Positions 1 through 7,575 of a stretch of 13,763 nt of DNA are shown here, in pieces. Positions within the stretch are counted from its first letter, which is position 1. Each line of letters starts with the position of its first letter. A program made the translations under genes and the position numbers. Below the pieces are notes generated by a model. The model worked only from the letters and a program-made list of their open reading frames with translations, did no database searches and was not told the DNA's origin. The stretch is from SZUA-448 sp964602475 (lineage in GTDB: Bacteria > Bacillota > Clostridia > Lachnospirales > Lachnospiraceae), in NCBI GenBank assembly GCA_964602475.1, contig CAZRRN010000063.1:1-13763 (forward strand), read 5' to 3'.

Positions 1-20
1 TGAGTTGTACCGCGGATTGA

Positions 21-50
21 ATCCGTCTCAAGATAGAGACGGATTTTTTT
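21..50 (+). terminator. Rho-independent terminator of the upstream gene
   Basis: Perfect 9-bp stem ATCCGTCTC (21-29) / GAGACGGAT (36-44) with a 6-nt loop, followed directly by a run of T (44-50) and further T-rich sequence. The U-tract on the plus strand means it ends a plus-strand transcript coming from left of the window. It insulates the acyl-CoA synthetase gene, so that gene needs its own promoter between about 50 and 140. GATAAT at 72-77 is a possible -10 box, but I see no convincing -35 at 16-18 bp. Confidence 0.9.
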
Positions 51-144
51 ATTTTTTGAATGTACCTATAAGATAATATGTGCTCCGTTAAGGCTATGTA
101 TGCAGAAGACTAAAATGCACGTCAGTGCAGAAACGAGGATGAGT

Positions 145-2448
145 ATGGAACAAAAAAATGGTATGGATAACAGAATCAAGGAAATTTCAGAACGTATCCG
201 ATCACTGCGTGAATTATCGGATTATTCCGAAGAGGACATGGCGGCTAATACAGGTATTTCAGCAGATGAATACCGTCAGCTTGAAGCAGGAGAAAAGGAT
301 TTTACATTTACATTTATTTATAAATGTGCGCAGTGTTTTGGTGTTGATATTGCAGATATTCTAAAAGGAACAAGTCCGACACTGACATCCTATTCCGTTG
401 TTCGAAAAGGACAGGGATTACCGATTGTTCGCCGTCAGGGCTTTGTATATCATAACCTTGCTCCCATGTTTAAAAGCAAAATGGGTGAGCCTTTTTGGGT
501 TCGTATTCCATATTCAAAAGAGGATGACGAAAAAGAAATTAAAGTTAATTTTCATGAAGGACATGAAGTAAGCTATGTATTAAAAGGAAGTGTCAAAGCA
601 AAAATTGGAAATAATATCGTAATACTGAACGAAGGCGATACTATTTATTATGATAGTGCTATGCCTCATGGTATGGTGGCTACGGGAGGAGAAGATTGCG
701 AATTTTTTACAGTTATCATTAATCCGGAAGGCGATTCTTATATGTTCACGCAGCCGGAAGAGAGCTTCCGTGAGGAATCTGACAGAAGAAGGCGTCCGGA
801 AAAAACAGGAGCAGTGTATGAGGAATTTGTTAATACAACAGTTGATAAAAATGGAATTCTGAAGGGAGTCGAATTTAAGCAGACAGAAACTTTCAACTTT
901 GCTTACGATATTGTTGACCGACTTGCTCAGAAATGCCCAAATAAACTGGCGATGCTGCATTTATCTAATGAACATGCGGAACGCCGATTTACTTTCCGCG
1001 ATATGAGTGAGCTGTCTAACCAGACTGCTAATTATTTTCAGAGCCTTGGGATTGAACGAGGCGACAGAGTTATGCTGGTTTTAAAACGGCATTATCAGTT
1101 TTGGCTGTCAATACTGGCACTTCATAAGATTGGTGCAATTGTTGTTCCGGCAACTCATTTACTTGTTAAGAAGGATTTTGAGTATCGCTTTAATGCCGGT
1201 CTGATCAGTGCAATTGTCTGTACCTCTGACGGAGATGTGACTCATCAGGTTGATCTTGCGCTGGAAAGCAGTCCGACACTTCGTACCAGAATTGTTGTAA
1301 ATGGAGAGAGAGCAGGATGGAACAGCTTTGACAGTGACATTAAGAATTTTTCTAAGAGCTTCCTTCGTCCGGCAGATGCTCCGGGCGGAGAGGATCCAAT
1401 GCTCATGTTCTTCACATCGGGGACAACAGGTTATCCGAAAATAGCAACACATAACTACAAATATGCTTTGGGTCATTTTATTACAGCGAAATACTGGCAT
1501 AATGTTAATCCGGATGGATTACATTTCACAATCGCTGATACCGGATGGGGAAAGGCACTCTGGGGCAAGCTGTACGGACAGTGGCTGTGTGAAGCTGCAA
1601 TCTTTACTTTTGATTTTGATCGGTTTGATGCCCATGAAATTCTTCCGCTTTTTGCGCAGTATAAAATTACAACCTTCTGTGCACCACCGACGATGTATCG
1701 TTTCTTTATTAAGGAAGATCTGAACAAATATGATTTATCTTCTCTTGAATATGCAACAGTTGCCGGAGAAGCTCTGAATCCTGAAGTATATAATAAATTT
1801 CTGGAAGCAACCGGAGTACGGCTGATGGAAGGCTTCGGGCAGACAGAAACAACACTTACTGTTTGTAATCTGGTAGGTACTACACCGAAGCCTGGTTCCA
1901 TGGGAAAACCCAGTCCCATGTATGATGTCGATATACTGAATCCGGAAGGAAATTCTGTCGGTGTCGGTGAAATCGGTGAGATTGTAATACGCACTGACAA
2001 AAATGTTCCCTGCGGATTGTTTATCGGATATTATCAGGATGAAGAAAAAACGAAAGATGTTTATCATGATAATGTATATCATACCGGTGATACTGCGTGG
2101 CGTGATGAGGATGGTTACTTCTGGTATGTCGGAAGAACCGATGATCTGATCAAATCCTCCGGTTACCGAATCGGACCATTTGAAATCGAAAGTGTAATTA
2201 TGGAGCTTCCTTATGTTCTTGAATGTGCGGTAACAGCCGCTCCGGATGAAATCCGCGGACAGGTTGTGAAGGCGACAGTTGTACTTGTAAAAGGAAAAGA
2301 AGCAAGTGATATACTTAAAAAAGAGATTCAAACCTATGTAAAGGAACATACAGCACCTTATAAATATCCAAGAATTGTTGAATTTGTAGATGAACTTCCA
2401 AAGACTATCAGCGGAAAAATCCGCAGGGTACAGTTAAGAGAAAATTAA
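145..2448 (+). CDS. XRE helix-turn-helix / cupin / acyl-CoA synthetase fusion protein
   Basis: I chose the ATG at 145 because CGAGG (134-138) lies 6 nt upstream and the HTH begins shortly after. The frame is open to an ATG at 100, with AAGG 6 nt upstream, so a start 15 residues longer is possible. Residue numbers here count from 100. Domains in order: XRE-type helix-turn-helix at about 22-88; cupin-2 barrel at about 145-205 (GHEVSYVLKG, then PHG); complete ANL adenylating enzyme at about 265-782. Its motifs are all intact: the P-loop FFTSGTTGYPK (437-447), GFGQTETT (578-585), YHTGD (660-664), the hinge GRTDDLIKSSGYRIGP (678-693) and the catalytic lysine K773 in PKTISGKIRR. The DTGW..ALWGK stretch and YKYPR resemble medium-chain (ACSM-like) acyl-CoA synthetases. 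Expected reaction: acid + ATP + CoA to acyl-CoA + AMP + PPi, in the cytosol. The substrate cannot be read from sequence. The first two domains suggest an acid- or acyl-CoA-responsive DNA-binding function on the same chain. The gene lies 45 bp upstream of the GH67 gene and is probably co-transcribed with it. Confidence 0.88.
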   Translation: MEQKNGMDNRIKEISERIRSLRELSDYSEEDMAANTGISADEYRQLEAGEKDFTFTFIYKCAQCFGVDIADILKGTSPTLTSYSVVRKGQGLPIVRRQGFVYHNLAPMFKSKMGEPFWVRIPYSKEDDEKEIKVNFHEGHEVSYVLKGSVKAKIGNNIVILNEGDTIYYDSAMPHGMVATGGEDCEFFTVIINPEGDSYMFTQPEESFREESDRRRRPEKTGAVYEEFVNTTVDKNGILKGVEFKQTETFNFAYDIVDRLAQKCPNKLAMLHLSNEHAERRFTFRDMSELSNQTANYFQSLGIERGDRVMLVLKRHYQFWLSILALHKIGAIVVPATHLLVKKDFEYRFNAGLISAIVCTSDGDVTHQVDLALESSPTLRTRIVVNGERAGWNSFDSDIKNFSKSFLRPADAPGGEDPMLMFFTSGTTGYPKIATHNYKYALGHFITAKYWHNVNPDGLHFTIADTGWGKALWGKLYGQWLCEAAIFTFDFDRFDAHEILPLFAQYKITTFCAPPTMYRFFIKEDLNKYDLSSLEYATVAGEALNPEVYNKFLEATGVRLMEGFGQTETTLTVCNLVGTTPKPGSMGKPSPMYDVDILNPEGNSVGVGEIGEIVIRTDKNVPCGLFIGYYQDEEKTKDVYHDNVYHTGDTAWRDEDGYFWYVGRTDDLIKSSGYRIGPFEIESVIMELPYVLECAVTAAPDEIRGQVVKATVVLVKGKEASDILKKEIQTYVKEHTAPYKYPRIVEFVDELPKTISGKIRRVQLREN

Positions 2449-2493
2449 TCGGAAACTGTTATAGAATAAACATTCATATAATGGAGGTCTGTT

Positions 2494-4515
2494 ATGAACA
2501 ACTATTCAATGAGCTGGCTGAGTGATCAAAAATCTGTCTGTAAAGATGAAAAAAGAAATATTAGTAAAATTGTGGTTTGCCGCGGAGATTATTCCGCGGC
2601 AGACCATTGTGCGTTAAGCCGGTTGGAATCTGTAAGGAAGACAATGCTGAAGCATGCATATGAAGAGCTTCAAAATGCCGCTGTGTCTTGCGATACAGAA
2701 AACCATAAGGATAATAAAGGCTTTGAAGTTAAAATTATTTGTGAAAAAGAACTCCCAAATGAAGCCTATCGGATTAATTGTAACGGAAAAAAAGTCAGCC
2801 TGTCGGCTTCCTCGGCTGAAGGAATTTTATATGGAGCCTTTGCTATTACAAGAACACTGGCACTCGGAGAGTTAAAGGAAGATAGTAAACGGACAGAAAT
2901 CCCAAAGAATCCGTTACGTATGATAAACCATTGGGATAATATTGACGGAAGCATTGAACGGGGATATTCGGGAAAATCATTTTTTATGAAAGACGGTAAG
3001 GTACTGACTGATGAAAGAACCGGTTCTTATGCCAGAATGTGTGCCTCAGTAGGAATAAACGGGATTGTGATCAACAATGTGAATGTTCGAGGGGCAGCAA
3101 CCAGTCTTATCGATATTAAATACTTAAAAAGACTTAAAAAATTGTCGGATATTTTAAACGGTTATGGAGTAAAGCTTTATCTCAGCCTGAATTATGCAGC
3201 GCCGATGGAGCTCTCTGATCTGCAAACAGCTGACCCACTGGATGAAAATGTAATTCAATGGTGGAAAGAAAAAATGTCGGAGATTTATCGTGAGATACCA
3301 ATGCTTGGAGGATTTCTTGTGAAAGCAGATTCCGAAGGACGGCCGGGACCGTTTACTTACGGAAGAACACATGCGGATGGAGCGAATATGCTCGCTGATG
3401 CGGTGAAACCATATGGAGGTCTGATCATTTGGCGTTGCTTTGTATATAACTGCCAGCAGGATTGGCGAGATAGGAAAACAGACCGTGCACGTGCCGGATA
3501 TGACAACTTTATGCCGATTGATGGTGAATTTGAGAATAATGTTATTTTACAAATCAAAAACGGACCTATGGATTTTCAAATCAGAGAACCTGTTTCTCCT
3601 CTGTTCGGAGGACTGACAAAAACAAATCAAATGCTTGAAGTGCAGGCAGCACAGGAATATACTGGGCAGCAAAAGCATGTATGTTATCTGGTGCCTATTT
3701 GGAAGGAGACTCTGAATTTTCATACGTATATGAAGGGGACAGAATCGGATACGGTAGCTGATATTGTATCAGGACGTACACTTCACCAACAAAACTGCGG
3801 TATGGCAGCGGTTTCAAATACGGGTGATGACTTTAACTGGTTCGGGCATGATCTTGCTGCCGTAAATTTTTATGGATTCGGACGTCTGGCTTGGAATACG
3901 GAGCTTACAGCAGAACAAATTGCGCGTGAATGGACAGTGCTTATGTTTGGATTCGGAAAAGTATCAGATACTGTAACAGAAATTCTGATGGAATCAAGAA
4001 CAGCCTATGAAAATTATTCCTCGCCTCTCGGAATTGGATGGATGGTTAACCCTAATCAACATTATGGGCCGAATGTCGACGGATATGAATATGACCGCTG
4101 GGGAACCTATCACCGCGCAGACTGTTATGGAATCGGAGTTGACAGGACAGAGAGCGGTACCGGATATACGAAACAATATAACGACCCCAATGCGTCCATG
4201 TATGAATCTGCAACAGATTGTCCTGAGGAACTCTTACTCTTTTTTCATTATGTCACATATAAAACAAAGCTTAAATGCGGAAAAACACTGATTCAGTATA
4301 TCTATGACAGTCATTTTGAAGGAGCAAAAAAGGCTGCAGAGTTTCTGGAAAAATGGAGAACTCTGAAACCCCTTGTGAATTCTGAACTCTTTGAGCGTGT
4401 AGAAAGTAGATTTGTTGAGCAGAAAAGTTCTGCAGAAGAATGGCGTGATGTTGTGAATACTTATTTTTACCGCAAAAGTGGGATCGCCGATGAAAAAAAC
4501 CGCATGATATATTAA
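2494..4515 (+). CDS. aguA: GH67 alpha-glucuronidase, cytosolic
   Basis: At 673 residues it is close to the usual length of bacterial GH67 enzymes. The ATG is preceded by GGAGG (2483-2487) at 6 nt. GH67 signatures are clear: LRMINHWDNIDGSIERGYSG after an N-terminal domain ending LYGAFAITRTLALGE, then ADSEGRPGP, YDNFMPIDGEF, ILQIKNGPMDFQIREPVSPL, VSNTGDDFNWFGH, FYGFGRLAWN, YHRADCYGIGVDRT and CPEELLLFFHYV. By comparison with characterised GH67 enzymes I assign E281 as general acid and D337 plus E365 as the base pair; the 28-residue D-E spacing fits the family. The enzyme removes terminal (4-O-methyl-)D-glucuronic acid, alpha-1,2 linked to the non-reducing xylose of short xylo-oligosaccharides. 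There is no signal peptide, so it works on imported aldouronates, which fits the ABC importer downstream. It lies 45 bp after the synthetase gene and 194 bp before uxuB. Confidence 0.95.
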   Translation: MNNYSMSWLSDQKSVCKDEKRNISKIVVCRGDYSAADHCALSRLESVRKTMLKHAYEELQNAAVSCDTENHKDNKGFEVKIICEKELPNEAYRINCNGKKVSLSASSAEGILYGAFAITRTLALGELKEDSKRTEIPKNPLRMINHWDNIDGSIERGYSGKSFFMKDGKVLTDERTGSYARMCASVGINGIVINNVNVRGAATSLIDIKYLKRLKKLSDILNGYGVKLYLSLNYAAPMELSDLQTADPLDENVIQWWKEKMSEIYREIPMLGGFLVKADSEGRPGPFTYGRTHADGANMLADAVKPYGGLIIWRCFVYNCQQDWRDRKTDRARAGYDNFMPIDGEFENNVILQIKNGPMDFQIREPVSPLFGGLTKTNQMLEVQAAQEYTGQQKHVCYLVPIWKETLNFHTYMKGTESDTVADIVSGRTLHQQNCGMAAVSNTGDDFNWFGHDLAAVNFYGFGRLAWNTELTAEQIAREWTVLMFGFGKVSDTVTEILMESRTAYENYSSPLGIGWMVNPNQHYGPNVDGYEYDRWGTYHRADCYGIGVDRTESGTGYTKQYNDPNASMYESATDCPEELLLFFHYVTYKTKLKCGKTLIQYIYDSHFEGAKKAAEFLEKWRTLKPLVNSELFERVESRFVEQKSSAEEWRDVVNTYFYRKSGIADEKNRMIY

Positions 4516-4709
4516 TTTTTTTATAAAGAAGGCTTTCTTTTTGTTTCAGATGAGATATAATTAATATATTCACCGGAAACTGGGTGATGTATATTAGGGT
4601 ATACGAAAAGAGAACAGGCGGATTAATTCGTCTTACAGAGATTGTGTCTGCGCGTTGCTTGTCACAAAGTCTGTAATATGTTAAAGGCAGCGCAGAAATG
4701 GAGATTATT
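4516..4709 (+). promoter_or_regulatory. Structured intergenic leader ahead of uxuB
   Basis: This gene-free stretch holds, in order: a weak 6-bp A/T-rich hairpin (4525-4540) followed by only a short T-run; TATAAT (4556-4561) as a possible -10 without a good -35; an inverted repeat AATATA..TCACC / GGTGA..TATATT (4563-4595, 8-nt loop, small internal loop); and a larger stem-loop TTACAGA-GA-TTGTG (4633-4646) / CACAA-AG-TCTGTAA (4663-4676) with a 16-nt loop. The loop segment TCTGCGC (4647-4653) is exactly complementary to GCGCAGA (4690-4696), just before the uxuB ribosome binding site. This suggests, without proving it, independent control of uxuB through a promoter or leader RNA. A 29-codon ORF (4587-4676) has no convincing ribosome binding site. 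Confidence 0.4.
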
Positions 4710-6314
4710 ATGAGATTAAGCGATTATACAACACCTGAATTGTGGAAAGGAAAAGGATATGAGCTTCCGCAATATGATAGAAAAGCGCTAAAAAAACGTA
4801 CACTTACAGAACCTACCTGGCTGCACTTCGGTGCAGGGAATATTTTTCGTGCTTTTCCGGCTGCGGTACTTGATTTACTGCTGAATAAAAAAGTATATGA
4901 CCGCGGTGTGATTGTATGCGAAGGCTTTGATACGGAAATTATTGATAAAGCATACAAGCCTTATGATAATCTCAGTCTGCTGGCTGTACTAAAGGCAGAC
5001 GGCTCAATTGAAAAACGTGTGATTGGAAGTGTAGTGGATTCTCTGAAGGCAGATGTTCATGTGAAAAAGGACTGGGAACAGCTGAACGAGCTGTTCTGTC
5101 AGCCATCACTTCAGATGGTAAGCTTTACGATTACGGAAAAAGGCTACAGTGTTACCGGACCGGACGGTGCTCCGTATCCCGGAGTTAAAAAGGATCTTGA
5201 TGAGAATGGACTTATGCCGGAAAATATCATGGGAAAGATAACAGCACTGTTGTATGCACGATATCGGAAAGGAGAGCTTCCGATTGCAATGGTCAGTATG
5301 GACAATTGCTCCCACAATGGTGATAAGTTAAAAAATGCCGTGATGTTTTATGCTGAAAAATGGGCAGAATCGGGTATCGTCCCAATGAACTTTCTTGGGT
5401 ATTTACAGGATGAGAAAAAGGTGACTTTTCCTTGGAGTATGATTGACAAAATTACACCGCGTCCGGATGATACAGTAAGAAAGCTTCTTGAAAATGATGG
5501 ATTTGAAGATACGGAGCTGATTATTACTGATAAAAAGACCTATACAGCACCATTTGTAAATGCGGAAGCTACGGAATATCTGGTAATTGAAGACCGTTTT
5601 CCGAATGGACGTCCGCCGATGGAACAGGGTGGGATTCTGTTTGCTGACCGTACAGTTGTGGATAAGGTTGAAAAAATGAAGGTATGTACATGCCTGAACC
5701 CTCTTCATACTGCACTGGCGATATATGGCTGTCTGCTTTCCTACACCAAAATAAGTGATGAAATGAAAGACAAAGAGCTTACAGCACTGATTAAAAAAAT
5801 GGCATATGAAGAATCCATGAAGGTTGTTGTGAATCCAGGAATTATTGCACCGGAGAGTTTTTTGGATGCAGTACTTACTAAGCGTCTTCCAAATCCTTTT
5901 ATGCCTGATGCTCCGCAGAGGATTGCAACGGATACTTCACAGAAGCTTCCAATCCGATTTGGCGAGACTCTCAAAGCGTATCGTGAGAAGGGTTTGTCTA
6001 CGGAGAAGCTTCGGATGATTCCTTTGGTACTTGCCGGATATGCGAGATACCTTATGGGAGTGGATGACAAGGGTGAGAAATTCACACCGAGTCCGGATCC
6101 GCGACTTACAGAATTAATGGATTATTTTAAGAATGTGTCACTCGGACAGAAGGAATGTCCTAAAGAAGCACTAAAAAAACTTTATTCGGACTGCAATATT
6201 TTTGCGGTGGATCTGTACGAAACAGAGCTTGGTCATGCAATTGAAGGTATGTTTATGGAATTGATTTCCGGACCTGGAGCAATCCGAACTACTTTGAAAA
6301 AATATACAAAATAA
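4710..6314 (+). CDS. uxuB: D-fructuronate reductase (D-mannonate oxidoreductase), mannitol dehydrogenase family
   Basis: I chose the ATG at 4710 because GGAG (4700-4703) lies 6 nt upstream; an in-frame ATG at 4698 would add four residues (product 534 or 538 aa). The N-terminal Rossmann domain carries the nucleotide-binding motif FGAGNIFR (40-47). The C-terminal helical domain of the polyol-specific long-chain dehydrogenases carries K324 and NPLH (330-333), matching the catalytic lysine, asparagine and histidine of that family. Expected reaction: D-fructuronate + NAD(P)H to D-mannonate, in the cytosol, in the hexuronate branch that feeds KDG. That is the step after isomerisation of the glucuronate released by the adjacent GH67 enzyme. 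The family also contains mannitol, arabinitol and tagaturonate dehydrogenases, so the exact substrate rests mainly on context. It lies 194 bp downstream of aguA and ends in a strong terminator. Confidence 0.85.
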   Translation: MRLSDYTTPELWKGKGYELPQYDRKALKKRTLTEPTWLHFGAGNIFRAFPAAVLDLLLNKKVYDRGVIVCEGFDTEIIDKAYKPYDNLSLLAVLKADGSIEKRVIGSVVDSLKADVHVKKDWEQLNELFCQPSLQMVSFTITEKGYSVTGPDGAPYPGVKKDLDENGLMPENIMGKITALLYARYRKGELPIAMVSMDNCSHNGDKLKNAVMFYAEKWAESGIVPMNFLGYLQDEKKVTFPWSMIDKITPRPDDTVRKLLENDGFEDTELIITDKKTYTAPFVNAEATEYLVIEDRFPNGRPPMEQGGILFADRTVVDKVEKMKVCTCLNPLHTALAIYGCLLSYTKISDEMKDKELTALIKKMAYEESMKVVVNPGIIAPESFLDAVLTKRLPNPFMPDAPQRIATDTSQKLPIRFGETLKAYREKGLSTEKLRMIPLVLAGYARYLMGVDDKGEKFTPSPDPRLTELMDYFKNVSLGQKECPKEALKKLYSDCNIFAVDLYETELGHAIEGMFMELISGPGAIRTTLKKYTK

Positions 6315-6356
6315 AAACAGATCAGGAGGCGTTAAGCTTCCTGATCTGTTTTTTTT
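6313..6356. terminator. Bidirectional terminator between uxuB and the AraC-type gene
   Basis: A stem of 15 perfect base pairs (6313-6327 with 6339-6353) can extend by one G-T and two G-C pairs to a 5-nt loop at 6331-6335. It is followed by T-rich sequence on the plus strand, and on the minus strand by the complement of the A-run at 6311-6317. It can therefore end both convergent transcripts. The left arm starts on the uxuB stop codon. The right arm is the last coding stretch (TDQEA) of the AraC-type gene, whose stop codon falls in the loop. Confidence 0.9.
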
Positions 6357-7258
6357 GTTGCTTTTACTTCTGCTTCGTCTTCTCCGGTCAGCCAGTTTCT
6401 GGTACGGTAAAGTTCTTTGAATTCACTTGGAGTACATTCCTTGAAGCATTTAAATACACGGTTAAATGTTGAAATACTGGAAAAACCAGACTGCAGCGCA
6501 ATTACAGTAATCGGTATATCCGGGTCAAGAAGGAGATTTTCCGCAGCTCTGACTCTTCGCTGATTCAGATAGTCATAAAAAGAAATATCCGTAAACTGTT
6601 TGAAGAGTCTGGAAAAATGAAATTTACTGAAACCTGCGACGCTTGAAACTGTATCAAGAGAAAGATCCTCAGTATAATTCTTATCTATATAATCAAAAAT
6701 CATATTAAATTTTTCGAGGTATTCTTTTTGCTTGCTTGCACGAACCGTAGGAAAAAGTGTATCGGCATCCATATGACTGCGACCGATGATTACAAACATC
6801 TGGATAATCATTGCATAAATGGCTGCTTCCCGAAGTGCATTGGAACTGTTGTATTCTTCACTGATTTTCATTAAGAGTTCCCGTTCCTGCTTGTAGATTT
6901 CAGGATTTTTATCTGAAGATATAATTCTTGGCTGCGTAATGACAGGAAGAATACTGGAAAATCCCTTGAGATTACTGATGAGTGTAGAATCAAAGAGAAG
7001 AATCATACGTGATCCGGTTGGGGGAGCATAGAGCTCATGAAGCTCACCCGGAGGAATAATCAGAATATCTCCGACTTTAAGGGAATAAGCCATTTTATTC
7101 ATAACTACGGCGTAGGAATTCTCAATTGGCATAATGATTTCGAGAGCGGTATGCCAGTGTACCGGATAATCCTCGTATTCATGATTTAAATGCAGAAGAA
7201 TCGAGGAACCGTTGCTAAATCCAACCTTTTCAAATACACCATTTAATTCTCGTTGCAT
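6332..7258 (-). CDS. AraC family transcriptional regulator with N-terminal cupin sensor domain
   Basis: The start is placed at 7258 (308 residues) because GGAGG (minus strand, 7269-7265) lies 6 nt upstream; the open frame extends 15 residues further without support. The N-terminal half is a cupin-like ligand domain with HWH (34-36), E40, a PPGELH turn (69-74) and the pattern of AraC-type sugar sensors. The C-terminal part, about 185-290, holds the two AraC helix-turn-helices: LDTVSSVAGFSKFHFSRLFKQF, then the second ending in SGFSSISTFNRVFK. Typical role: activation of a nearby operon on binding a sugar or oligosaccharide. It is divergent from the transporter operon and convergent with uxuB, so the aldouronate or xylo-oligosaccharide pathway is the natural target; the ligand is inferred. 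The last codons overlap the shared terminator. No convincing sigma-A promoter was found upstream, although a palindrome with -10-like sequence lies 79-95 bp before the start codon. Confidence 0.93.
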   Translation of the reverse strand: MQRELNGVFEKVGFSNGSSILLHLNHEYEDYPVHWHTALEIIMPIENSYAVVMNKMAYSLKVGDILIIPPGELHELYAPPTGSRMILLFDSTLISNLKGFSSILPVITQPRIISSDKNPEIYKQERELLMKISEEYNSSNALREAAIYAMIIQMFVIIGRSHMDADTLFPTVRASKQKEYLEKFNMIFDYIDKNYTEDLSLDTVSSVAGFSKFHFSRLFKQFTDISFYDYLNQRRVRAAENLLLDPDIPITVIALQSGFSSISTFNRVFKCFKECTPSEFKELYRTRNWLTGEDEAEVKATKKTDQEA

Positions 7259-7336
7259 TATTAACCTCCATAAAACAGTTTGTACACATCCGGAAAAGTA
7301 CAATTAACTAAAACGAGCGTATCGTGTAAATTAAAC

Positions 7337-7353
7337 CCGATATAATATATCGG
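7337..7353. promoter_or_regulatory. Perfect 17-bp palindrome, likely operator
   Basis: CCGATATAATATATCGG has 8-bp perfect arms around one central A. It contains TATAAT (7341-7346) on the plus strand and TATATT on the minus strand. It is nested inside further inverted arms: TTAACTA (7304-7310) / TAGTTAA (7354-7360) and GCGTAT (7317-7322) / ATACGC (7360-7365). Its place between divergent genes suggests an operator overlapping a core promoter. Which protein binds it is unknown. Confidence 0.55.
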
Positions 7354-7472
7354 TAGTTAATACGCTAATCTTGCTTTTTATAGAATAAGCATCTCAAATG
7401 TTGCTACTGTAGAAATATTATAAATATGACAAAAAAAACAGTAAAATAAGTTTGAATTTGTGAAATAGTATC

Positions 7473-7491
7473 AAAACGCAATTTGCATTTT
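7473..7491. promoter_or_regulatory. Near-perfect 19-bp palindrome, candidate operator
   Basis: The arms AAAACGCAA (7473-7481) and TTGCATTTT (7483-7491) lie around a central T and have a single mismatched pair (C7477/A7487). The symmetry suits a dimeric repressor. It does not match the CcpA cre consensus. Confidence 0.35.
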
Positions 7492-7575
7492 CATAAATCC
7501 ATCATATTACAAAATAGAAAATTTGTAAATAAAAACTTATTTTCATGCTTGGAATTATATTAATTTAAAAACAAA

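Noticed and set aside
56..77. Promoter TTGAAT / GATAAT before the synthetase gene
   Set aside because: The spacer is only 10 bp, too short for sigma-A.
1473..2349. Long minus-strand open frames inside the acyl-CoA synthetase gene
   Set aside because: They are shadows of a gene with intact catalytic motifs on the plus strand, and their translations show no domain.
4525..4540. Hairpin AAAGAA/TTCTTT after aguA as a terminator
   Set aside because: The stem is six pairs with only one G-C, and the following T-run is short. It is too weak to call, though it may cause slight attenuation.
4587..4676. 29-codon ORF in the uxuB leader
   Set aside because: It has no proper Shine-Dalgarno sequence (only GGGTG abutting the start), does not reach the uxuB start, and overlaps the stem-loop that explains its sequence constraint better.
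7458..7476. Catabolite-responsive (cre) site around TGAAATAGTATCA
   Set aside because: It lacks the central CG and the symmetric arms of the cre consensus.
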